5,678 nucleotides of DNA, from assembly GCA_902792495.1 (NCBI GenBank), contig CADBAC010000099.1, positions 1 to 5,678 on the forward strand. Reading direction: 5' to 3'. Made by a program: the position numbers and the translations under genes. The notes under the pieces were generated by a model. It saw only the letters and a program-made list of their open reading frames with translations. It made no database searches and was not told the DNA's origin. Positions 1-5,223 of this stretch are shown here, piece after piece; within the stretch, counting starts at the first letter, position 1, and every line of letters starts with the position of its first letter. Source of the stretch: Ruminococcus flavefaciens. Lineage in GTDB: Bacteria > Bacillota > Clostridia > Oscillospirales > Ruminococcaceae.

Positions 1-1
1 C

Positions 2-799
2 TTCATGTTCAAGGCGTTTTTCGTTGCATCCGCCAAGGAGACCCTGATGGATTCGGGTACTTCTCCTTCGGGCAAGTACAGATACGAAGTAGTAAACACT
101 GAGGACAGCTCAAACGGAAGCACTGCTGTTTACGTTGAGCCTAACTACGCAGATGTTCGCTATCCTTTCACACGCTTCTCTCTCAAGAATATCAAGCGTG
201 TCGTTTTCCAGGACAGACCTATGACCGACAAGGTAGAGGTGGAATGGGAAACTCAGTCACGTCAGGAAATTACAAAGCGTCTGGAGCATCTTTCGGACAA
301 TATCGAAGTCGAACTCACAGAGGAGGAGCTGAAGGCTCTCGGTTATACCTACGACAGCAAGCTCATGCTCGACCTGACAGATATGCCGTCAGAGGATAAG
401 TTCGCTATAGGCAAGACTGCTCACGATGTTGATCCTGTTCCGCTGGACGAACTTTCAACAAGTCAGCTTGACTATTTCGGTATCGCAAAGACCCCTAACG
501 GAAGATACTATCTGGTAAATCCCGATCAGGAACTTATCGACGATCTTGATGATTACGAGGACGGTCCTGTTTACTTCAACCTTATGGACAGCAAGCAGAG
601 AAAGAAATTCTATATCTCAAAGGACCGCTCAGTGCTTCTCAACTCACTTACAGACGCTCAGCTGGATACTCTCGGTATCGCTGACGAGGGCGATGTTATG
701 AAGTTCAACGGAAAGACTGTTTTCCGCTACTATGTTGCAGAGCTTGATGATTACTTCGATGTTGATTCGAGAAAGCTCAGCTTCGACCTTATCAAGTAA
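2..799 (+). CDS. Unrecognised acidic protein with repeated LTxxQLDxxGI motif (5' end probably cut by window)
   Basis: The reading frame is open from the first complete codon and ends at TAA 797-799. The first Met codon is at 5, but no ribosome binding site can be seen in the four bases before it, so the true start is probably upstream; counted from that Met there are 264 residues. I do not recognise the family. There is no clear signal peptide or membrane segment. The protein is acidic, with Asp-rich stretches near residues 174-186 and 246-254. A short helix-like motif recurs three times: LTEEELKALGY (104-114), LSTSQLDYFGI (150-160) and LTDAQLDTLGI (215-225). The last two are followed by a Tyr-rich, probably beta, segment (RYYLVNPD, FRYYVAELDD). 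Codon use is strongly biased (AAG, CGT/CGC/AGA, CTT/CTC), as in xylB, which suggests good expression. A terminator follows, so this gene ends its transcription unit and is probably unrelated to xylB. Confidence 0.75.
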   Translation, partial: FMFKAFFVASAKETLMDSGTSPSGKYRYEVVNTEDSSNGSTAVYVEPNYADVRYPFTRFSLKNIKRVVFQDRPMTDKVEVEWETQSRQEITKRLEHLSDNIEVELTEEELKALGYTYDSKLMLDLTDMPSEDKFAIGKTAHDVDPVPLDELSTSQLDYFGIAKTPNGRYYLVNPDQELIDDLDDYEDGPVYFNLMDSKQRKKFYISKDRSVLLNSLTDAQLDTLGIADEGDVMKFNGKTVFRYYVAELDDYFDVDSRKLSFDLIK

Positions 800-811
800 A
801 TATCAGAACTG

Positions 812-862
812 AAAGGACGTTCAGGACACGCTTCGATCGAAACAGCGTCCCTGCGTCCTTTT
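812..862 (+). terminator. Rho-independent terminator after the first gene
   Basis: Arm AAAGGACG (812-819) pairs perfectly with CGTCCTTT (854-861). An inner stem, GGAC plus GCT (824-832) with AGC plus GTCC (844-850), has a two-base bulge. The right arm runs into a short T run (859-862). It begins 12 bases after the stop codon of the upstream gene, as expected for an intrinsic terminator. The T-tract is short, so efficiency is uncertain. Confidence 0.65.
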
Positions 863-863
863 G

Positions 864-982
864 TGTTAATTCATAATGCATGATTCATAATTTCTGCTGA
901 GTTTTACAGTACCATAGGCAAGTCTGTACACTCACTGTGATAAAGAATTATGAGTTATGCATTATGCATTATACAATTAACA
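864..982. repeat. MITE-like imperfect inverted repeat, about 119 bp
   Basis: The outer ends TGTTAATT (864-871) and AATTAACA (975-982) are perfect inverted copies. Directly inside, 872-892 and 946-966 are complementary at 19 of 21 positions (CATAATGCATgAtTCATAATT against CATAATGCATaAcTCATAATT). The right arm carries 8 extra bases (967-974) that look like a slipped copy of its own GCATTAT unit. ACAGT (906-910) with ACTGT (934-938) could extend the hairpin inward. There is no ORF inside. The whole could fold into one long stem-loop, as expected for a miniature inverted-repeat element or a dispersed intergenic palindrome. AT-rich repeats built of TTCATAAT/GCATTATG units are, to my knowledge, common between genes in Ruminococcus and related Clostridia. 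I see no convincing target-site duplication. Confidence 0.65.
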
Positions 983-1005
983 AATGCTTTCATGGGTATT
1001 AAGAT
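977..1005 (+). promoter_or_regulatory. Putative sigma-A promoter of xylB
   Basis: TTAACA (977-982) matches the -35 consensus TTGACA at 5 of 6 positions. After a 17-base spacer, TAAGAT (1000-1005) matches the -10 consensus TATAAT at 4 of 6. Transcription would begin near 1012, leaving about 33 bases of leader containing the ribosome binding site. The -35 box is the terminal sequence of the inverted repeat next to it. The match is by eye only, and AT-rich DNA yields such matches by chance. Confidence 0.4.
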
Positions 1006-1031
1006 TAAAGAGAAATAATATTTTTGATGAA

Positions 1032-1037
1032 GAGGTG
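1032..1037 (+). promoter_or_regulatory. Ribosome binding site that fixes the xylB start
   Basis: GAGGTG lies 7 bases before the ATG at 1045 and matches the core of the anti-Shine-Dalgarno pairing site. The alternative in-frame ATG codons at 1024 and 1027 lie upstream of or next to this box and have no site of their own, so translation should begin at 1045. Confidence 0.75.
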
Positions 1038-1044
1038 CTTATTT

Positions 1045-2568
1045 ATGGCATACGTAATTGGTGTGGACTGCGGTACAAGCGGTACCAAGACAGTCCTGTT
1101 TGACGAAAAGGGAAGCGTTATCGCTTCAAAAACTATCGAATACCCTATGTATCAGCCGAAGAACGGCTATGCAGAGCAGGATCCTGCTGACTGGGCAAAC
1201 GCTATGGTCGAGACCATCAAGGCTGTTATGGCTAAGAGCGGAGTCAAGAAGGAAGATGTCAAGGGTATCGGTATCTCAGGTCAGATGCATGGTCTGGTAA
1301 TGCTGGATAAGGATAACAACGTCCTCCGCAAGTCCATCATCTGGTGCGATCAGCGTACAGCTGCCGAGGTAGAGGAAATGAACCGCATCGTCGGCAGAGA
1401 AAAGCTGGTCGAGATCACTGCAAACCCTGCCCTCACAGGCTGGACTGCTGCAAAGATCCTCTGGGTAAAGAACAACGAACCCGAGATCTACTCAAAGGTA
1501 GCTCATATCCTTCTCCCTAAGGATTACCTCAGACTCATCCTCACAGGCGAGTATGCTACAGAAGTTTCAGACGCTTCGGGTATGCAGCTGCTGGATGTTC
1601 CTAACAGAAAGTGGTCCGACGAGCTTCTCAGCGCATTTGAGATCGATAAGAACTGGCTGGGCAAGGTTTACGAATCATGCGAAGTCACAGGCAAGCTGAC
1701 TAAGGCTATGGCTGAAAAGGTAGGCCTTTGCGAGGGTACTATCGTTGTGGGCGGCGCAGGCGATAATGCTGCTGCTGCTGTTGGTACAGGTGTTGTTGAG
1801 GACGGCAAGGCTTTCACAACTATCGGTACTTCTGGTGTTGTTTTTGCTCATACTTCAAATATCTCCATCGACAAGCTTGGCAGAGTTCATACCTGCTGTG
1901 CTGCTGTTCCGAATTCATGGCACGTTATGGGTGTTACTCAGGGTGCAGGTCTGTCGCTGAAATGGTTCAGAGACAACTTCTGCATGACCGAGAAGGAAAC
2001 TGCAAAGCTTATGGGTGTTGATGAATACTACCTCATGGACAAGCAGGCTGAGCAGGTACCTGTAGGCGCAAACAGACTGCTCTATCTCCCATACCTCATG
2101 GGCGAGAGAACTCCTCACCTTGACCCTGATGCAAGAGGCGTATTCTTCGGACTCTCAGCTATCCACACACGCAGAGATATGCTCCGTGCCGTTATGGAAG
2201 GTGTTACATATTCTCTCCGTGACTGCGTTGAGGTATTCCGTGAGATGAACGTTAACGTAAGCGATATGATGGCTTGCGGCGGCGGCGGATCATCACCGCT
2301 GTGGAGAAGTATGCTTGCCGATCTTTACAACTGCAACGTTAAGACTGCCGCTTCAAAGGAAGGCCCTGCACTGGGTGTTGCTATCCTTGCAAGTGTTGGC
2401 GCAGGCATCTACGGAAGCGTTCAGGAAGCTTGTTCCGCTATCGTAAAGACTGACAAGGTACAGGAGCCAAAGGCTGAGAATGTGCCTGAGTACGAGAAGT
2501 ACTATCAGCTTTACAGAGAGATCTACCCTGCACTGAAGGCTCAGTACGCAAAGCTGGCAAGTTTATAA
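1045..2568 (+). CDS. xylB: Xylulokinase (FGGY carbohydrate kinase)
   Basis: XylB phosphorylates D-xylulose with ATP to D-xylulose 5-phosphate in the cytoplasm, feeding xylose into the pentose phosphate pathway. The start at 1045 gives 507 residues, close to the usual FGGY length (E. coli XylB is 484). Visible landmarks: the N-terminal nucleotide-binding loop DCGTSGT (8-14); the substrate-binding QMHG (80-83), typical of xylulokinase rather than glycerol or gluconate kinases; LPKDYLR; GGAGDNAAAAVG with the predicted catalytic base Asp240 (equivalent to E. coli Asp233); GERTPH; and the C-terminal glycine-rich CGGGGSSPLWR (from 411) that closes over ATP. The gene looks intact. Codon use is highly biased, indicating strong expression. 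It has its own probable promoter, and an alpha-xylosidase lies about 2.7 kb downstream, supporting a xylose/xyloglucan role. Identification rests on close motif-by-motif similarity to XylB; another pentulose substrate is unlikely. Confidence 0.95.
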   Translation: MAYVIGVDCGTSGTKTVLFDEKGSVIASKTIEYPMYQPKNGYAEQDPADWANAMVETIKAVMAKSGVKKEDVKGIGISGQMHGLVMLDKDNNVLRKSIIWCDQRTAAEVEEMNRIVGREKLVEITANPALTGWTAAKILWVKNNEPEIYSKVAHILLPKDYLRLILTGEYATEVSDASGMQLLDVPNRKWSDELLSAFEIDKNWLGKVYESCEVTGKLTKAMAEKVGLCEGTIVVGGAGDNAAAAVGTGVVEDGKAFTTIGTSGVVFAHTSNISIDKLGRVHTCCAAVPNSWHVMGVTQGAGLSLKWFRDNFCMTEKETAKLMGVDEYYLMDKQAEQVPVGANRLLYLPYLMGERTPHLDPDARGVFFGLSAIHTRRDMLRAVMEGVTYSLRDCVEVFREMNVNVSDMMACGGGGSSPLWRSMLADLYNCNVKTAASKEGPALGVAILASVGAGIYGSVQEACSAIVKTDKVQEPKAENVPEYEKYYQLYREIYPALKAQYAKLASL

Positions 2569-2592
2569 TTAAGGATCATCAATAAAAATGCA

Positions 2593-2625
2593 AACAGTCA
2601 GACAGACCATATCTGTCTGGCTGTT
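2593..2625 (+). terminator. Strong hairpin after xylB, no T-tract on + strand (terminator or processing stem)
   Basis: Bases 2593-2606 pair with 2612-2625 over 14 positions, with a single T-G wobble (2598-2620) and the 5-base loop CCATA. It lies 24 bases after the xylB stop. On the + strand it is followed by CATGTATAAGG, which is not T-rich, so it is an imperfect intrinsic terminator for xylB. Read on the - strand it is followed by TTTGCATTTTTATT, a better terminator shape, although no leftward gene is seen. It may instead stabilise the xylB mRNA 3' end or partly separate xylB from the genes downstream. Confidence 0.5.
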
Positions 2626-2648
2626 CATGTATAAGGAGAAATAACGCC

Positions 2649-2654
2649 GGAGGG
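2649..2654 (+). promoter_or_regulatory. Ribosome binding site of the 146-aa gene
   Basis: GGAGGG lies 10 bases before ATG 2665. It is only one base before the alternative in-frame GTG at 2656, too close to serve that codon, so ATG 2665 is preferred. A second box, AAGGAG (2633-2638), has no start codon at a workable distance. Confidence 0.55.
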
Positions 2655-2664
2655 AGTGGCCGAA

Positions 2665-3105
2665 ATGTCGGAATATATCAGGAAAAAAGGCAGTGTTGTC
2701 AGTGAAGTTTCCGTCCATGATTCACGGATAGAAAAGCTGAAACTGAAAGGCGACGAGCTGACTATCGTGCTGGACAGATGCTCTGTCTTTATCGGTGACG
2801 ATGAACGCAGTGAATTCAGTCCTGCATTCATCAGATTGGAGAAATTCGACAACGACGAGTTTATGTCCAACTGCCGTATTTTCGGCAAGAGGAAGTACAA
2901 GTCCGTCAGCTTCGGCAAGTTTGCAAAAATGCTGAAAAACGGCAATATCAGGGACGTTGAGATAATCGACGTTTTCTATCGGAATATCGACATAATGCTC
3001 ATTGGCGTGCTTTGGAAAAACAAGAAGTGGAAAGAGTTTCAGCTCCGTCTCAGCTATCTCGGCGATATGGTGTTCGGATATGAACTCAATGAGGAGAGTC
3101 CATGA
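2665..3105 (+). CDS. Small protein of unknown function, translationally coupled to the DNA methyltransferase
   Basis: The predicted product has 146 residues from ATG 2665 (149 if GTG 2656 is used) and is not a family I can name. It has no signal peptide and no clear membrane segment. It begins with a polar stretch and HDSRI (18-22), then LKLKGDELTIVLD (25-37), a pattern of short alternating hydrophobic strands that suggests a compact beta-rich cytoplasmic protein. The middle and C-terminal parts are rich in Lys and aromatic residues (KRKYKS, WKNKKWKEF). Its stop codon overlaps the start of the methyltransferase gene as ATGA (3102-3105), so the two are almost certainly co-translated, and a role with the methyltransferase (regulator, specificity or inhibitor subunit) is an obvious but unproven guess. 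Arginine CGG codons occur here, unlike in xylB. Small proteins with a similar HDS-strand start exist in Firmicutes, but I cannot tie this one to a known function. Confidence 0.8.
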   Translation: MSEYIRKKGSVVSEVSVHDSRIEKLKLKGDELTIVLDRCSVFIGDDERSEFSPAFIRLEKFDNDEFMSNCRIFGKRKYKSVSFGKFAKMLKNGNIRDVEIIDVFYRNIDIMLIGVLWKNKKWKEFQLRLSYLGDMVFGYELNEESP

Positions 3106-5138
3106 ACCACGCACAGTTAAAGAAATTCGCCGTCCGCTCACGGGAAAAGCTTATTGCGGTCACTGACGAAAGAACAGCGTATACAAGCTTTATGCGGCTG
3201 TGTGCGGTTGCTTTTGTTCGTCCGCAGTATATGATTCAGCTGAGAAATATGTCTGCTGAGGAGAGACAGTCTGCTTTTGCGGAGAAGTGCCGTGAACTTG
3301 ACGGGCGCTATGGCGGAGTTTTCAACACAGGCGGCGGAGATGTTGAATACCCCGAAGTTTTGCTTGGCGATATTCTGGCAGATCTGCCGCTGTCTGAGAT
3401 GGACAGGGACGACATCCTCGGCTGGATGCATCAGTATTTCAACGAGCCTTACCGAAGCAGTCTCACTGTGGGACTGAAGAAAAGCAAGCGGCTGTATTCG
3501 GACGATATTGCTCCTGCAACTCAGGTTTTCACTCCCGACTGGATAGCTGAATATCTGGTGGAGAATACATTGGTGCGCAAGTGGTATGAGTGCGGAGGAG
3601 CGAAGCTGAATGGCCGTGACAGCTATATTTTAGGCGAAGTACAGCGGTCCGGACATATCAGCCCCGAGGATATAACTTTCCTTGACCCGTGTGCAGGCAG
3701 CGGAAATATGCTTCTGTGCGCTTTCGATGTGTTTATAGAGATGTACCGTGCCTGCGGTTATTCGGACAATATTGCTGCGGATATGATACTCAGGAAAAAC
3801 CTGTTCGGACTTGAAATGGACGAGCGTGTCTGCGGGGCGGCGGTGACGGCTCTGAGAAAGAAAGTGGCGGATCACGGTTCGGATGCACAGCCGCAGGTTT
3901 TCAACTTCTCAGGCGGCAATATTGAAAACTTCGCAGGCTCGCTTTCGGATGCAGAGGAATGTACAGGCGGCGCAAAGGCCGTACTTTCGGGGAAATATGA
4001 CGTTGTGGCTACAAATCCTCCCTACCTGGGACACTCTGCAATGGACAGCAGGCTTCTGGGCTATATCAAGAAAAAATATCCCGAACATTACTCCGACCTG
4101 TTCATCACTTTCGTAGTGCGAAGCTGTGAACTTGTGAAAGCGGACGGAAAACTGGGCTTCCTCACTCCTTACACATGGCTTTTCATCAACAGCTGTGAGC
4201 CTTTCCGCAGGCTTATTTTAGGCGAAAAATGCCCGGAAACGCTGGTGCAGCTGGAGTATTCCGCCTTTGATGAAGCCGTTGTTCCACTGTGTATGTTCAC
4301 TTTCGCAAACAGCCCTTCCGCAAGTGAATGCACCTTCCTCCGCCTGACCGAACATGAGGGCGAGATGGACGTTCAGCGGCGGATGATTCTGGAGGGAGCC
4401 TCGGCTGACAGCTGCGGTTACAGATTCAGAATGAAGGCCGCTGATATGCTGAAAATTCCCTCTGCGCCTGTTGCATACTGGCTCAGCGAAAATGCGGTGA
4501 AATGCTTTGATATGCCTGCATTGGGCGACAGGTACGATGTCCGTGAGGGACTTATCACAGGCGATAACGACAGATTTCTGCGGCGCTGGTTCGAGGTCTG
4601 TGCTGACAAAACTGCATTCAGGCGTACCGCAGGCAAGAAGTGGTATCTGCTCAACAAGGGCGGCGATATGCGGCGGTGGTACGGCAACCGTGAGTATGTA
4701 ATCGACTGGGAGAATGACGGGCGGCGGATACGTGATTTCCGTGACGATAACGGCAGTCTCCGCTCACGGCCGCAGAATCTTGAGTATTGTTTCCGCCGTT
4801 CTGTCAGCTGGTCAGCACTTACCAGCAGCAGTATCACAGTGCGGTATTACGACGAAAACTTCATGTTCAACGTGGCAGGAAGCTGTGCCTTTGCGGATGA
4901 CGACGGACAGCTGATGTGGCTTCTGGCACTTCTCAACAGCAAGGTCATTGCTATGCTTTCGCAGGCGGTGAATCCCACCATGAACATGAACCCGGGAGAC
5001 ACAGCAAGACTGCCGGTGCCCGAATATTCGGGAGAAACAAGGATAGGCGAACTGGCTGAGGAATGTGTGGAGCTGTGCAGACAGGACTGGGACAGCTTCG
5101 AGACCAGCTTTGACTTTAAGAGGCATCCGCTGATATGA
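3102..5138 (+). CDS. Compact PglX-like adenine-specific DNA methyltransferase (BREX type)
   Basis: Predicted to transfer a methyl group from S-adenosylmethionine to adenine N6 in a specific DNA site. Order of features in 678 residues: a PglX-like N-terminus (LKKFAVRSREKL, 6-17); TAYTSFMRL (25-33); ILGWMHQYF (105-113); ATQVFTPDWIAEYLVEN (139-155), the block before the catalytic domain; motif I DPCAGSGNM (195-203) for SAM; NLFGLEMD (233-240); catalytic motif IV NPPY (305-308), then LGHSAMD and SDLFITF; and the target-recognition part with GLITGDNDRFLRRW (483-496), NKGGDMRRWYG (518-528), RPQNLEYCFRRS (556-567) and LLNSKV...NPTMN (610-628). It ends with DWDSFETSFDFKRHPLI (662-678). These blocks are characteristic of BREX-1 PglX, which is normally around 1200 residues; this protein lacks the region following that last block. 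ATGA overlap with the upstream gene and GAGGAG (3091-3096) support the start. The catalytic motifs are intact. No other brx/pgl gene is in view. A type IIG-like or solitary methyltransferase is the alternative reading. Confidence 0.88.
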   Translation: MNHAQLKKFAVRSREKLIAVTDERTAYTSFMRLCAVAFVRPQYMIQLRNMSAEERQSAFAEKCRELDGRYGGVFNTGGGDVEYPEVLLGDILADLPLSEMDRDDILGWMHQYFNEPYRSSLTVGLKKSKRLYSDDIAPATQVFTPDWIAEYLVENTLVRKWYECGGAKLNGRDSYILGEVQRSGHISPEDITFLDPCAGSGNMLLCAFDVFIEMYRACGYSDNIAADMILRKNLFGLEMDERVCGAAVTALRKKVADHGSDAQPQVFNFSGGNIENFAGSLSDAEECTGGAKAVLSGKYDVVATNPPYLGHSAMDSRLLGYIKKKYPEHYSDLFITFVVRSCELVKADGKLGFLTPYTWLFINSCEPFRRLILGEKCPETLVQLEYSAFDEAVVPLCMFTFANSPSASECTFLRLTEHEGEMDVQRRMILEGASADSCGYRFRMKAADMLKIPSAPVAYWLSENAVKCFDMPALGDRYDVREGLITGDNDRFLRRWFEVCADKTAFRRTAGKKWYLLNKGGDMRRWYGNREYVIDWENDGRRIRDFRDDNGSLRSRPQNLEYCFRRSVSWSALTSSSITVRYYDENFMFNVAGSCAFADDDGQLMWLLALLNSKVIAMLSQAVNPTMNMNPGDTARLPVPEYSGETRIGELAEECVELCRQDWDSFETSFDFKRHPLI

Positions 5139-5143
5139 TTGGA

Positions 5144-5190
5144 CATATTCCACAAAGCTTTCAACCGCCTGTGGAAAACATGACTTTTTT
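5144..5190 (+). terminator. Weak rho-independent terminator after the methyltransferase gene
   Basis: TTCCACA (5148-5154) pairs with TGTGGAA (5170-5176) around a 15-base loop. Flanking CAT (5144-5146) can pair with ATG (5180-5182) across a small internal loop. A run of six T (5185-5190) follows two bases later, then more T-rich sequence. The stem is AT-leaning and the loop large, so it probably terminates only partly, and read-through into the glycosidase gene is possible. Confidence 0.45.
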
Positions 5191-5210
5191 GATTTTGCTT
5201 TATATAGCTG

Positions 5211-5217
5211 AAAGGAG
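5211..5217 (+). promoter_or_regulatory. Ribosome binding site of the GH31 gene
   Basis: AAAGGAG lies 6 bases before ATG 5224, near-ideal sequence and spacing. It sets the start of the glycosidase and agrees with the MKVSDGFW N-terminus expected for the family. Confidence 0.8.
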
Positions 5218-5223
5218 TTTATA

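Noticed and set aside
1024..1044. Earlier in-frame xylB start codons at 1024 and 1027, adding up to 7 residues (MMKRCLF)
   Set aside because: The GAGGTG box lies between them and 1045, and FGGY kinases normally begin right at the first strand (AYVIGVDCGTSGT).
2564..2569. Perfect TATAAT at the xylB stop as a -10 box for the cassette
   Set aside because: No recognisable -35 box 16 to 18 bases upstream and no extended -10 TG; the hairpin would also lie in its leader. Possible but unsupported.
2625..3141. Open frames on the - strand (106 and 139 codons) opposite the 146-aa gene
   Set aside because: The + strand frame has a ribosome binding site, an ATGA junction with the next gene and better composition; the antisense frames overlap each other and have no such support.
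5146..5178. DnaA-box-like TGTGGAAAA (5170-5178) and TATTCCACA (5146-5154)
   Set aside because: They are the arms of the weak terminator hairpin; two imperfect boxes without an AT-rich unwinding region or replication genes do not make an origin.
5201..5206. TATATA as a -10 box for the GH31 gene
   Set aside because: The sequence 16 to 18 bases upstream does not resemble a -35 element, and the ribosome binding site starts only 5 bases later, leaving almost no leader.
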